NCBI GenBank assembly: GCA_021768245.1
Contig: JAETNO010000003.1
Coordinates: 1 to 64,000 of the forward strand
DNA from: Bacteroidaceae bacterium
Lineage (GTDB): Bacteria; Bacteroidota; Bacteroidia; Bacteroidales; Muribaculaceae
Length of the DNA: 64,000 bases
Direction of reading: 5' to 3'
The notes under the pieces: model-generated
Told to the model about the DNA's origin: nothing
What the model saw: only the letters and a program-made list of their open reading frames with translations
Database searches by the model: none
Translations under genes and position numbers: made by a program
Shown here: positions 50,885 through 60,174 of the stretch, piece after piece
How the letters are laid out: each line of letters starts with the position of its first letter
How positions within the stretch are numbered: the first letter of the stretch is position 1

Positions 50885-53800
50885 TTAGAGATTGAAATTC
50901 AGGCCGATGATATAGGTCGGTGTCTGTTGGCCGCTGCGCGGGTCTGAGTTGAGGTTCGAGCGGGTACCGGTATTGGCATTGAACGATTCCGGGTCAATTC
51001 CATGGCCGTTGGATGCCCAGTGGCATAGGTTGTCAATCTGGAAACGCAGTTGTGCGCCTTTGAATACGCGGGTTTTCTTGAGCATGCGTGTCGGGAAGGC
51101 ATAGGCCACACCTATATTGCGCAGTTTGATGAAGGATGCGCTTGCTGTGTTGACGTCGGCATAGCGCCAGTGTTCATTGCGTTCGCCGCTGTTGCCGTGA
51201 GTGCCCATGACAGGGATAGTGGCGTCAGTGTTGTCGGGGGTCCAGCGGTCGGCGATATCCTCGTTGACAGCTCCGTCGGTAAGTTTATGAGAGGAGTCAT
51301 AGAGTGTCGGGACATCCAGACGGAGCGAATGGCCTGCGTAATATACCATCTTGGCAAACACCGACAGGTCTTTCCAACGGAAGTCAAGATTGAGGGCTCC
51401 GTTCCATTTCGGAGCGAGCTGTCCCACGCATACGAGAGCGCCGATGTTGCGCACGGGATTGATGGAGACCACCTCTCCATCCTGATTGTAGATCGAGGGA
51501 TTGCCGTCTTCGGTGAGGCCTGCGTATTTGTAAGCGTAGAGCGAATTGTAGGTATCTCCCTTGAGATAGTTTGAGGTCGGGTCGCGCATCATGTCGAGCG
51601 CGTCGGTCGGCAGGTAGTCAACCTTCTCGATGGTGTTCTTGTTGTAGGCAGTGGAGAATGAGGTCGTGAACGATATGTCACGTGTCTTCACCCAGTCATA
51701 ACTGAGATTGATTTCCACACCGGTGTTCTTCATTTCGCCGTTGTTTGCACGGGCCATGCCGTCGAAACCGAGTGAGGGGTCTATGCTCTTGTTGACCAGA
51801 AGGTCGGAACTGTATTTACGGTAGAAATCAAGACTGCCTGCAAGGCGGTTGAATAGCCTGAAATCTACGCCGACATTGAATGTCGATGTCTTCTCCCAAC
51901 GGAGAGAGCTGTTGGGTGGGGAAGTGATGATTGTAATTGGTGAATTAGTGTAGGGGGAAGTCGCGAATGATGCGAGCAGATAGGGCGATGAACTTTGGTC
52001 GACCATACCCGTGATACCGTAAGTGGCGCGGAGTTTCAGGAGGTTGATCCAGGTTATGTCGCTCATGAATCCTTCATTGTTCACATTCCAGCTTCCACCC
52101 ACTGACCATAGCGGACGGTAGCGGTATTTCGGGTCACTTCCGAAGAGGTCGGCCTGCTCCACGCGTACACTCGCATTGAGCGAATAGCGGGAATCGTAGA
52201 CATAGCCTGCATTGAAATAAGCCGAAACATAGCGGTGTTTCACCTCCGATATGGAGAGGTTCTCCGATTTAGTACGGGAGTTGGCATAGAGCTGGCCTAT
52301 AACGCCCGTCTTGGAAAGAGTCTGCCAGTCAACCTGACCATAGGTGAGGCGTTGGTCGTCGTAGCCATAACGCTCGCTGATGTTCATCCCATATTTGTCC
52401 TGTCGGATTTCACCTCCAATTAAGGCTGTCACGTCGTGCTTTTCACCGAAAGTGTTGCGGTAGTTGAACTGGGCGCGGATATTGTAGTAGTCGTAGTTCG
52501 CTATCTGATTATAGAGGCGTCCTCCCTGAGGGATATTGTAGATGAAACCGCCACGGGGGTTGGTCGAGGCAAATTCATTGATCATTGAGCGCATCATGTA
52601 TGAGTCGGCTTCGTCATATTCCTTACCGTCCACCTTGCGTTTCTCATACTGCCCCTTGACTTCAAAGTCAAGACCGTCGAAGATGTCGAAGTTTGCCTGA
52701 AGAAAATATTTCATATAGAGGTCGTCGGATTTAAGTTTGTTATAGCCCGATTCCTCGATTGCATTGTATCCCATGAAGTTAAGGCCCTCGGTGCGGTTGA
52801 CCTCTTCAGCGAGTACCCGGTTGTAGGGATATCGGTAGGAAAGGTCTCCGTTCTCATCAACGAGGGTGTCGTATGGCATGGCCGCTGTCGCTCCGAGGCT
52901 GGATGCCTGTGTGTAGGAGGTTTTCTTTAATATGAGATTGGCACCAAGTGTAAGCTTCATCCACGGAGTGACCTTGAGGTCGTTGCGGGTGTAGAGTGAG
53001 AAGCGGTCGTCGCTGTCGAACTTAGTATAGAAACCCATCTTCTGATAGCGTACAGCCGCATAGAACCCATATTTCTCACTTCCCGCATTGAGGGTGAGGT
53101 TATAGTCCTGAGTAAGACTGGTCTTCTCGAGCTGCTTGCGATATTCGCGGCGGTAGTCGTTGCGGCGCAGACGGTCGAGCGATGCATTGAGGTCGCTTTC
53201 AGAAATCTCATTGCGGGCCAGACGGTAGTAGAGCATGTCGACCTGCGACATATAGGCGGCATTGGTCTTGCTTGTTTTGGTAGAGAAATATCCGATTGGA
53301 TTTTTGATATAGTCGGGGTCGCTAAGAAGCATGTCGCGCTCGAGGTCGATGATTGCGCTTGTCGAGGCATAGTCCTGATAGTCGAGCGAGGGAGCCTTGT
53401 TGATATATAATCCCAAAGAGAAATTGGCTTCGAGACTCTTTTCCGCTCCGCGTTTGGTTGTGATGACTATGACGCCGTTTGAGGCATAGACACCATAGAG
53501 CGAGGTTGCGGCGGCATCTTTAAGGACGGTCACACTCTCAATAGTGCTCGGGTTGATGTCGTCGATTGTCATGCCGGTGGCCGGCTGTCCGTCAATCACG
53601 AGCAGCGGGGTGCTGTCGATGGAGAATGACGAGTTGCCTCGGATGCTGATGGAGTTGTTGTAGAATGTCAGACCGGGGGTGATGCCTTCGAGTTTCGAAC
53701 TGAGGTCAGGGGCTTGCACTTTGGCAAGTTTCTCGCCTCCGAGCACTATGGCCGAACCTGTGTTGCGCTCGCGCGATATGGTCTGGAAGCCAGACACGAT

Positions 53801-54169
53801 TACTTCATCGAGCATATCACCGCTGGTTTCAAGCGATACGTTTATATCTGTGCCAGGGATTGTACGGACTTCCTGTGGCTTCATTCCTACATAGCTTATC
53901 ACGAGGGTCACTTTCGACCCGCTTTTGACGGGCAGTTCAAACTGTCCGTCAATGTTGGTACTTGTGCCTGTAGGTGTACCTTTTATCATGACTGTCGCAC
54001 CGGGGAGCGGCTCGCCGTTTTCGTCGGTCACAGTCCCTTTTATGACCTGAGTATGTGAACCGCTTGCCTGTGGACTGGGGTTGTGGGCGGCAAAGGCGGC
54101 CACCGGTATGAACGCCGGTAGCATTAGGGCGCATGCCGCTATGGTAATGGTGCGGAAGATGCTATTCAT
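50885..54169 (-). CDS. SusC family TonB-dependent outer-membrane transporter
   Basis: A 1094-residue TonB-dependent barrel. After the signal peptide, a carboxypeptidase-D-like regulatory domain is visible (VIKGTVTDENGEPLPGATVM ... ISYVGMKPQEV), then the plug (LDEVIVSGFQTISRERNTGS, VLKDAAATSLYGVYASNGVI), and a 22-stranded barrel ending YIIGLNFNL. The TonB box is in the DEVIVSG region. Belongs to a C10 protease-SusC-SusD-TlpA-like set without any glycoside hydrolase, so peptide import is a reasonable guess. Confidence 0.94.
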   Translation of the reverse strand: MNSIFRTITIAACALMLPAFIPVAAFAAHNPSPQASGSHTQVIKGTVTDENGEPLPGATVMIKGTPTGTSTNIDGQFELPVKSGSKVTLVISYVGMKPQEVRTIPGTDINVSLETSGDMLDEVIVSGFQTISRERNTGSAIVLGGEKLAKVQAPDLSSKLEGITPGLTFYNNSISIRGNSSFSIDSTPLLVIDGQPATGMTIDDINPSTIESVTVLKDAAATSLYGVYASNGVIVITTKRGAEKSLEANFSLGLYINKAPSLDYQDYASTSAIIDLERDMLLSDPDYIKNPIGYFSTKTSKTNAAYMSQVDMLYYRLARNEISESDLNASLDRLRRNDYRREYRKQLEKTSLTQDYNLTLNAGSEKYGFYAAVRYQKMGFYTKFDSDDRFSLYTRNDLKVTPWMKLTLGANLILKKTSYTQASSLGATAAMPYDTLVDENGDLSYRYPYNRVLAEEVNRTEGLNFMGYNAIEESGYNKLKSDDLYMKYFLQANFDIFDGLDFEVKGQYEKRKVDGKEYDEADSYMMRSMINEFASTNPRGGFIYNIPQGGRLYNQIANYDYYNIRAQFNYRNTFGEKHDVTALIGGEIRQDKYGMNISERYGYDDQRLTYGQVDWQTLSKTGVIGQLYANSRTKSENLSISEVKHRYVSAYFNAGYVYDSRYSLNASVRVEQADLFGSDPKYRYRPLWSVGGSWNVNNEGFMSDITWINLLKLRATYGITGMVDQSSSPYLLASFATSPYTNSPITIITSPPNSSLRWEKTSTFNVGVDFRLFNRLAGSLDFYRKYSSDLLVNKSIDPSLGFDGMARANNGEMKNTGVEINLSYDWVKTRDISFTTSFSTAYNKNTIEKVDYLPTDALDMMRDPTSNYLKGDTYNSLYAYKYAGLTEDGNPSIYNQDGEVVSINPVRNIGALVCVGQLAPKWNGALNLDFRWKDLSVFAKMVYYAGHSLRLDVPTLYDSSHKLTDGAVNEDIADRWTPDNTDATIPVMGTHGNSGERNEHWRYADVNTASASFIKLRNIGVAYAFPTRMLKKTRVFKGAQLRFQIDNLCHWASNGHGIDPESFNANTGTRSNLNSDPRSGQQTPTYIIGLNFNL

Positions 54170-54186
54170 TTGTTTGCTTTCTGTGT

Positions 54187-56004
54187 TTAGATTACGATTT
54201 TTTTCACTTGTGTGATTCCTCCTTCAGTTTTCACTTCGAGGATATATAGTCCATGGGACAGCCCTTCGGTTGTGATTGTAACGGCCTCTCCCAGGGTGGG
54301 TGCGGAGTATCGCAGGCGTCCGCTGAGGTCTGTCAGACGCACTGATGAGAGGCGATATGCTGATTTTATGTCTATAGTGCGATGGCCGTATGATATTTCG
54401 ATGTCTGAATCCATTGTCGGTCTGTCAATTGACGATGAAGAGCCATCTCCATAACTGATATTGTCTCCAGCCACAGTGATGAGAGCCTCATGTGGAAGAC
54501 CGTCGACCGACCGTATCGGATGCCATTTGTCACTATCCGGTAAGCGGTAGTGGAAACTTACCTTATAAGTTCCGTCGGGGACATTGTTGGCGGGAATTGT
54601 CAGGGTTTGTCCTTTATAGGAATTTGGTGTGATTCCGGCTTGTACTGTGGATATCGGGGTTATAGTGCCATTGATAAGTGTTGTAGCACAGATTTCACCT
54701 TCGAACGTGTTGTGGCCTATGTTCCAGCAATAGAAAAAGAAACCTGATTCGCCTGCACGTCCGCTGAGCGGGGATTCGATGTCGGCATATTTGGTGTATG
54801 CGTCTGTAAGTACATAGAGATTGTCAATACCGAGCAGCCAGTCGGTCTGCAAGACACTGTCTTCTGAACCTGGAGGCATAATCCTACATTCTATAGCCTG
54901 CGAACCGGTATAGTCGTGATGGTATATGCCTTGGGTGATTGGATTCAAGGCTGAAAGACTGTAGTAACCGTCAGCCATGCCGCTCCATCCCCAGTTGAAA
55001 TGGAACTTTCCATTGCCGTCATATCCGTCACATACGAAAGAGTGACCGCCGGAGTTTTCGCTCCGTCCGTCGTAAAGTATCGGGCGTCCTGCGGCAAGTT
55101 CCCCTGTAAGGATTCCGACCCATGATGCTTCATCCATAAATTTCCGTTCATACCGGTGGATGTTTCTGTCGTAACCGAAATTGTTGACAAGGGCTTCAGC
55201 TGCATCCCGATGGATGGCTATGCTGGTCACGGATGAATACTGCATCTTGCATGCATGTCCTACTTGCATCATGAGATTGGCTATCGCCTCTTTTTGAGTT
55301 TCGGTATAATTCCCGGAATAATCATGGATTATATCATCCCATTTTATGTCGCCCTGATTTGAGAAGTCAAGAAGACGATGCGTGTTCTGCGTCTTGTCCT
55401 CATACATTATTAGCCCTGTCCCGCGAGAGGGATAGCGATGGTGATTCATGATTTGTGCGGTTGCTGTGGCCACGCAGCCAGTGAGGCATTTCCGGCCCGA
55501 GACGTTGTCGGTCGGGCAATTCGCATTGTATGGATACTCCTGGTCCCATTTGCTTTTTAATATGGGTTGCACTATAACGTCAGGATAGCTGAATCCACTG
55601 GAGATAGCTGTCAGGAAATCCGTTTCAGCCGATTGTAATGATTCAATTTCATCGCTGTAGGTCTGGAGCCATGCTGCACAGGCTTCTGGTAGGTCAGATG
55701 TGTCAAAACACCCTTCAGTGCTATAGGCAAGAACTGTGCGTGCACGGTCATCCCCGGCAATTATGATAAATCCCTTGTCCTCTCCGATATTGAATATATG
55801 GACTGGTTTTTGAATATTGTCGGAGCAAGTGCGGGAGATTTTCTCGTTTATTTCAAGACGTTCTGCTATTCCGTTTTCTCCGCGTAGACTGAAAAATTCT
55901 TTTGCGGAATTCAGGGCCTCACTTCGGGTTACAGGAGCCGCTGATGAGACAAAGAATGTCATTAGGCAGGCTATGGTGAGGATTGTCGATTGTGTTTTGG
56001 TCAT
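54187..56004 (-). CDS. C10 family cysteine peptidase with C-terminal sorting-like region
   Basis: C10 peptidases (streptopain, SpeB type) are secreted thiol proteases. The signal peptide (MTKTQSTILTIACLMTFFVSS) and a propeptide region (ALNSAKEFFSLRG) precede the catalytic domain, where the nucleophile is C177 (CLTGCVATATAQIMNHHRYP) and the histidine is H321 (SGGHSFVCDGYDGNGKFHFN). The C-terminus (YILEVKTEGGITQVKKIVI) has the type IX sorting-like pattern. First gene of the operon with SusC/SusD; 17 bp separate it from susC. It probably releases peptides taken up by the SusCD system. Confidence 0.93.
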   Translation of the reverse strand: MTKTQSTILTIACLMTFFVSSAAPVTRSEALNSAKEFFSLRGENGIAERLEINEKISRTCSDNIQKPVHIFNIGEDKGFIIIAGDDRARTVLAYSTEGCFDTSDLPEACAAWLQTYSDEIESLQSAETDFLTAISSGFSYPDVIVQPILKSKWDQEYPYNANCPTDNVSGRKCLTGCVATATAQIMNHHRYPSRGTGLIMYEDKTQNTHRLLDFSNQGDIKWDDIIHDYSGNYTETQKEAIANLMMQVGHACKMQYSSVTSIAIHRDAAEALVNNFGYDRNIHRYERKFMDEASWVGILTGELAAGRPILYDGRSENSGGHSFVCDGYDGNGKFHFNWGWSGMADGYYSLSALNPITQGIYHHDYTGSQAIECRIMPPGSEDSVLQTDWLLGIDNLYVLTDAYTKYADIESPLSGRAGESGFFFYCWNIGHNTFEGEICATTLINGTITPISTVQAGITPNSYKGQTLTIPANNVPDGTYKVSFHYRLPDSDKWHPIRSVDGLPHEALITVAGDNISYGDGSSSSIDRPTMDSDIEISYGHRTIDIKSAYRLSSVRLTDLSGRLRYSAPTLGEAVTITTEGLSHGLYILEVKTEGGITQVKKIVI

Positions 56005-56071
56005 GATGGTATCGGAAAGGCCTATAGTTTAAAAAAAATAGTGTGTTACTTTTGCTGTTTGGAAAATTGAG

Positions 56072-56113
56072 AAAATGTAGGGACGCAATTCAGATATCGC
56101 ATCCCTACATTTT
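56072..56113 (-). terminator. Terminator of the phase-variable secreted-protein gene
   Basis: AAAATGTAGGGA (56072-56083) and TCCCTACATTTT (56102-56113) form a perfect 12-bp stem downstream of the minus-strand stop codon, with an A/T-rich tail. Confidence 0.8.
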
Positions 56114-56141
56114 TATTTTCACTGTAGGACTCCGTCAAGGA

Positions 56142-57487
56142 TTATTTAACGGCAATCTTCACAGATTCCGAATTGCCCTTGCCGTAGACAACAACGATGT
56201 AGACACCGGCGTTGACGTCGAGGTTCATTTCAATGCTGTCGGCACCTTCTGCGGATGTAGCGGAAGCTACCTTGCGGGCCATCATGTCGTAGACTGCCAC
56301 TTCAGCGCCCTGTGCGAGGAGCACGCTTTCGACATTGAGCTTGCCTGCTGCTGCGGTGGCTTTGAGTGTGCTGCCGTCAGCGGTGATATCGGCGATGCCC
56401 GTAGTGGTGCCACCCTTTTCAACAAGGAGATAGGGCATGTTTTCGGTTCCCTCGCCGATTACTCCGAAAGCATCGGATTCAATGAAAAGTTTGTCACCGG
56501 CAACGAGACCTGTCATAACCACTTTTGCGTCTTCATTGCCCACGGTTGCGGATTTGACGTCGGTCCAGACGCATGTGTTGTATCCGTTGACAACTTCAAC
56601 CTTGCCAACATTGAGGATTGTGCCTTTAGCACCATGGTTGGTGAATGTGTAGGTGCCGTCCTCAGGTACTTCGAAGTATCTGTCGACTGTATAGTAAGCA
56701 TCGGGATAACCAGATTTGGTTCCGACAGTCATTTTAGATACAGGTGCTTTGCCGAAACCTCGGTTGTTGCCGCAGTTCACTTCCATCTGACCGTCAAGAG
56801 CGAAGCCAAATGGGATAGGCGCTGTTGCCGATTGTGAGCCGGTCACACCGATTACGCTTTCCCCGGCTTTGATATAAGGCCCGATAAGACCACTGCCTAT
56901 ATTGGTGCCACCGGGACATTCGATATGGATGGCTTCAACTCTCTCAATATTGGCAACGGGAGCCATGAAGTAGTCTGTTTTGAGGCGCGAAGCATAGTCA
57001 TATTTCACCTTGAACCATTTGGTTTCTCCCGGGTTAACAGACTGGTTTTGATTTTGGATAGCAGTTATGTCAATAGGATAGTACTTGAACTCCCCCTCGA
57101 CCCAGTTGGGATTGGGGCCCGTCTGTCCCATGCAGAACATACCGGCAGCTTTGGGTGTAATCTTTACAAGGTATTCCTTGCCCGGGAAGAGAATATAGGA
57201 GTCAGAACCGGGTTCAGTCTGGAATGCTTCCTGACCACCGTTACAGAGATATACATATATTTGCTTTTCGGTTGCAGCCGGGCAGTTTCCCCAGTTTACT
57301 ACATTGTCGGTGGTATTGGTATAGGTGAACCACGCTTCTGACGGTGCGCCGTCTAATGTCGGCAGGAACCACATGCCGGCAGGGAAAGGTTTGGCAGTTT
57401 CGGGCGTGTCGCCCCAAACGTTGTCCGCATGGACTGTAACTGCACACACACACACACAGTTGCGAGTGAGAGTAGAAATTTTTTCAT
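56142..57487 (-). CDS. Secreted protein, signal peptide out of frame through a (CA)8 tract (phase OFF)
   Basis: Two frames must be joined. The ATG at 57487 opens MKKFLLSLATVCVCV, a classical signal peptide start, but the plus-strand (CA)8 at 57443-57458 shifts it into a dead frame. The mature frame begins right after the tract (AVTVHADNVWGDTPETAKPF...) and runs to the stop at 56142. With seven or ten repeat units the two would join as MKKFLLSLATVCVCAVTVHA, cleaved before DNVWGD. The remainder (about 430 residues) is unrecognised; the C-terminus (YDMMARKVASATSAEG...GVYIVVVYGKG) resembles a type IX sorting domain. The promoter (57538-57568) lies upstream of the ATG at 57487, which supports that start. 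As deposited it would yield no export. Confidence 0.75.
57443..57458. repeat. (CA)8 dinucleotide tract in signal-peptide codons
   Basis: Eight CA units on plus, read as (TG)8 on the coding strand. Slippage by one unit (to seven) or two (to ten) restores the frame. Confidence 0.9.
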
Positions 57488-57537
57488 ACAGTCAAGAAAT
57501 TTTAGGAATGATTGGAATTTTGTTTGAAATAGTGAGG

Positions 57538-57568
57538 CAAATATATAAGTTTTATATGAATTTCGCAA
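57538..57568 (-). promoter_or_regulatory. Promoter of the phase-variable gene
   Basis: Minus-strand TATATTTG (-7, 57538-57545) and TTG (-33, 57566-57568), 20-bp spacer, 51 bp before the ATG at 57487. Confidence 0.8.
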
Positions 57569-57678
57569 TAAATCCAATGGGAATTTGTGGATAAACTTAC
57601 AAATTGCCATCAAATTCTGAAAAATTGCAATAAATCCAATGAATGTGTGATTCAAATGGATAGGAGGCTATGGTTTTT

Positions 57679-58074
57679 TCATTCTGTGATTTTACCTGTG
57701 ATGGAGAGCGTCTCGCGCGGAGTTTCGGCGTTTGAGCGCACGAGGATTCCCTTGTGGAAGTCTCCGGCTGAAAGGGTGCGTGGATTAAGCTCCACGCTTA
57801 TGATACCCGAGTCGCCGGGTGCTATAGGGTGGCGCGGATAGTTAAGGCGCATGCAGCCGCAGGAGGCATGGAGATAGGTGAAGACGAGGGGGGCGTTGCC
57901 GCTGTTTTTGAACGGGAACTCGCATTTGACGTTCTCGCCGTTTTGGGCTATCTCTCCAAGACTTATGTTGCGGTGGTTGAATGACAGGCGCGCGTTGAAA
58001 TCGTCGGATTTATCCTCTCCACGGCCGACTGCAACAAGCAGCATCAGTATTGTCAATGACAGAAGTCTTATCAT
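57679..58074 (-). CDS. DUF1573 domain protein
   Basis: The conserved core is complete: GENVKCEFPFKNSGNAPLVF, then HASCGCMRLNYPRHPIAPGD and IISVELNPRTLSAGDFHKGI. A signal peptide opens the protein (MIRLLSLTILMLLVAVGRG). DUF1573 proteins are small periplasmic or surface-exposed proteins of unknown role, common in Bacteroidota. 131 residues. A minus-strand promoter is present (58167-58197). The motif CTGTTTAAATCAG lies between promoter and ATG. Confidence 0.88.
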   Translation of the reverse strand: MIRLLSLTILMLLVAVGRGEDKSDDFNARLSFNHRNISLGEIAQNGENVKCEFPFKNSGNAPLVFTYLHASCGCMRLNYPRHPIAPGDSGIISVELNPRTLSAGDFHKGILVRSNAETPRETLSITGKITE

Positions 58075-58166
58075 AATATCGGTGACGGATTTTATAAGCT
58101 GTTTAAATCAGATAATATAATTTAAAACGGGTATCTTACTGTAACAATATAAATTTGTGTGCACTA

Positions 58167-58197
58167 CAAAAATACTCTTTTTCGCCGAATTTGCCAA
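58167..58197 (-). promoter_or_regulatory. Promoter of the DUF1573 gene
   Basis: Minus-strand TATTTTTG (-7, 58167-58174) and TTG (-33, 58195-58197) with a 20-bp spacer; the leader is about 85 nt. Confidence 0.7.
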
Positions 58198-58242
58198 ATC
58201 CCGTAAAAAATCCTCCGAAAATTATAAGAAATTCGCCTAAGG

Positions 58243-58273
58243 TTGCTTTTCAAATAAATAAATTGTATATTTG
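58243..58273 (+). promoter_or_regulatory. Promoter of the DUF4160/DUF2442 pair
   Basis: TTG (58243-58245) and TATATTTG (58266-58273), 20-bp spacer; the ATG at 58287 is 13 bp after the -7. Confidence 0.75.
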
Positions 58274-58286
58274 TATTGTTATATCA

Positions 58287-58586
58287 ATGAATATGGGGCA
58301 GCTTGCATTTTTGAAGATATTTCTTTTGGTTTCAATTCCAACAGATGTGAATGATAACCGTCGTCATGTTCATGTTTTTAAAAGAAATACTCGTCATATG
58401 CGCTCCTTGGCTAAAATATGGATAGAAAAAAACGGAGAGCAATGTGTCGAAATTGCTGATTCGGAATTGACATCAAAAGAAAATGAAATGTTGGTAAACG
58501 CCATTGATAAAAATTGGGAATATATTAATGAGCAAATATCTAAAGCATTTAAAGGAGAGAAGACAAAGGTAAGAGAATTGAAATAA
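58287..58586 (+). CDS. DUF4160-like protein (putative toxin of a two-gene module)
   Basis: 99 residues from the ATG at 58287, chosen because the promoter lies at 58243-58273. The core RRHVHVFKRNTRHMRSLAKI and WIEKNGEQCVEIADSELTSK match the DUF4160 pattern (HxHVxxxx...AKIWIE). DUF4160 and DUF2442 genes often occur together as toxin-antitoxin-like pairs in bacteria, though function is not well known. Base composition is more AT-rich than the neighbours, suggesting acquisition. 8 bp before the partner gene. Confidence 0.7.
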   Translation: MNMGQLAFLKIFLLVSIPTDVNDNRRHVHVFKRNTRHMRSLAKIWIEKNGEQCVEIADSELTSKENEMLVNAIDKNWEYINEQISKAFKGEKTKVRELK

Positions 58587-58594
58587 TTCAGGTT

Positions 58595-58834
58595 ATGTGT
58601 AGGATTCAAAATTTGGCATTTGGGATAAAGAGTCTTGATTTTAAGACTAAAAAGGGAAAGATGGCCGTCAAATTGACTGATGGCCGGGAACTCATTGTCC
58701 CAGTATCGATGTTTCCGGATATTAAGAAACTTTCTGTTAAAGAAAGAATGGACTGGATGGTTTTGGACGAGCAATTTTTTACTTTCGCTAATCTGAGTAA
58801 AGTTTATTCGATTATAGACTTATTTAAACTCTAA
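58595..58834 (+). CDS. DUF2442 domain protein (putative antitoxin)
   Basis: 79 residues: the frame MAVKLTDGRELIVPVSMFPD and KKLSVKERMDWMVLDEQFFT resembles DUF2442 proteins. The N-terminal beta strands and C-terminal helix are a small DNA-binding-like or dimerising fold. Follows the DUF4160 gene by 8 bp in an AT-rich island; together they look like a toxin-antitoxin-type module. The role of each member is inferred from the pairing only. Confidence 0.75.
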   Translation: MCRIQNLAFGIKSLDFKTKKGKMAVKLTDGRELIVPVSMFPDIKKLSVKERMDWMVLDEQFFTFANLSKVYSIIDLFKL

Positions 58835-58876
58835 GAAATAGCTCGGAAGATACCTATAAAAATTTACGAGAAAAAT

Positions 58877-60109
58877 TTAAACAGTTTCTAATGGGTTTTC
58901 TTCTATAAAGGTTTTTTTCGGGAGGGTGATGGTGAAGCGGGTGGTTTGGCGCTTGGGGACGTAGGAGAGGGTGCCGCCATTTTCCTTTATGATGCGGCGG
59001 CTCAGGCTCAGTCCTATGCCGGAACCGGTGGGCTTCGTGGTGAAGAAAGGGGTGAAGATTTTCTCTGCGTCAGATTCAGGGATGGGCCGACCGTTGTTTT
59101 CGATGCTTATGACGGTGTCGATTTCCTCTGTCAATGTGATTTTTACGGTCGTGGCTTCGGCTTCGACAGCGTTTTTCAATAGATTGAGGATTACCTGTTG
59201 CAATTGGCCCCGGTCGGCATAGGCTGTTACCGTTTCTGTCGGGAGATTGAGCAGATATTTTACATGGGAACCGGCGCAGTTGGAGCTTGATTTGCCCGAA
59301 GAAAGCTCCACGCATTGTGAGAGAAATGGCTGGAGAGCAAAGATGGTTGCCTCGGGGCGGGGCAGGCGGGTAAGGCGGTTGTAGCGCGCGACGAAGTTTT
59401 TCAGTGCGGTCGAGGATTCACTTATGGCATCGAGACCGTCCGAGAAACTTTCGTCCGAGCCTCTGTAGCGAAGCTTTAGAGTGTCGGCGATTGAAACAAC
59501 GGGAGCTATGCCGTTCATTATCTCGTGGGTCAGGACGCGGCTCATCTCTATCCATGAATCGACTGAGGCTGCTTCAATCTGGGCGGAAATGTCGTCGAGG
59601 GTTATTATAATATGCTTACCATTGTCCGGCCGGGTGAAGTCAGAGACTGTCACTGCGAGTTTCCCGATGGTGGCCTTGCTTCCGGAAGTGGCTGATTCGA
59701 GAAAGGCTGTTAACTGAGGAAATTCATCTTTGAGTGCCGAAATATGGGTGAGAGCCACGCGGTTGAGCAGCCTGAGAGCGGCAGGATTGGCCATCGCTAC
59801 ATGGTGTGACAGGTCGGTAACCAGTACTCCCGTGCTTGTCTGTGAGATTATTGACTCATAATAGCGGTCTGTTTCAACGGCGATGCGTTTGAGCGATGCA
59901 AGACGGGCGGAGATGCGGTTGAGTTTCGCATTGACTTCGCGGTCGGAGGATTGGGGGAAGCGCAGGGAGGTGTCGCCGGAGTCAAGGGCATCCAGCAGGA
60001 GCCCGAGGCGCCGTTCCACACGCGTGGCATGGCGATAAAGCCGCCACGCCACCCACAAAATGAGCAGCGTTGCGGCTATTATAAGTATTACGGTCTGACC
60101 TATGGCCAT
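58877..60109 (-). CDS. Sensor histidine kinase (NtrB-like)
   Basis: From the ATG at 60109 (the earlier start is TTG) the protein is 410 residues: an N-terminal membrane helix (GQTVILIIAATLLILWVAWR), a HAMP-like linker, a PAS domain (about 81-180: VLVTDLSHHVAMANPAALRL), the phosphoacceptor H195 in SRVLTHEIMNGIAPV, and a catalytic ATPase domain (DRGQLQQVILNLLKNAVEAE, IENNGRPIPESD, GSGIGLSLSRRIIKENGG). 65 bp after the response regulator, so both are co-transcribed with the ABC permease genes, a common set in Bacteroidota. Confidence 0.92.
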   Translation of the reverse strand: MAIGQTVILIIAATLLILWVAWRLYRHATRVERRLGLLLDALDSGDTSLRFPQSSDREVNAKLNRISARLASLKRIAVETDRYYESIISQTSTGVLVTDLSHHVAMANPAALRLLNRVALTHISALKDEFPQLTAFLESATSGSKATIGKLAVTVSDFTRPDNGKHIIITLDDISAQIEAASVDSWIEMSRVLTHEIMNGIAPVVSIADTLKLRYRGSDESFSDGLDAISESSTALKNFVARYNRLTRLPRPEATIFALQPFLSQCVELSSGKSSSNCAGSHVKYLLNLPTETVTAYADRGQLQQVILNLLKNAVEAEATTVKITLTEEIDTVISIENNGRPIPESDAEKIFTPFFTTKPTGSGIGLSLSRRIIKENGGTLSYVPKRQTTRFTITLPKKTFIEENPLETV

Positions 60110-60174
60110 TGACGGTGTGACAGGAGGGTTTAGGTGGGGTGATTCGGTTAAGTTATTTGTCAAGGGCTGAGGGG

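Noticed and set aside
47961..56004. Polysaccharide utilisation locus
   Set aside because: No glycoside hydrolase, sulfatase or sensor gene is linked; the enzymes present are a protease and a thioredoxin-fold protein.
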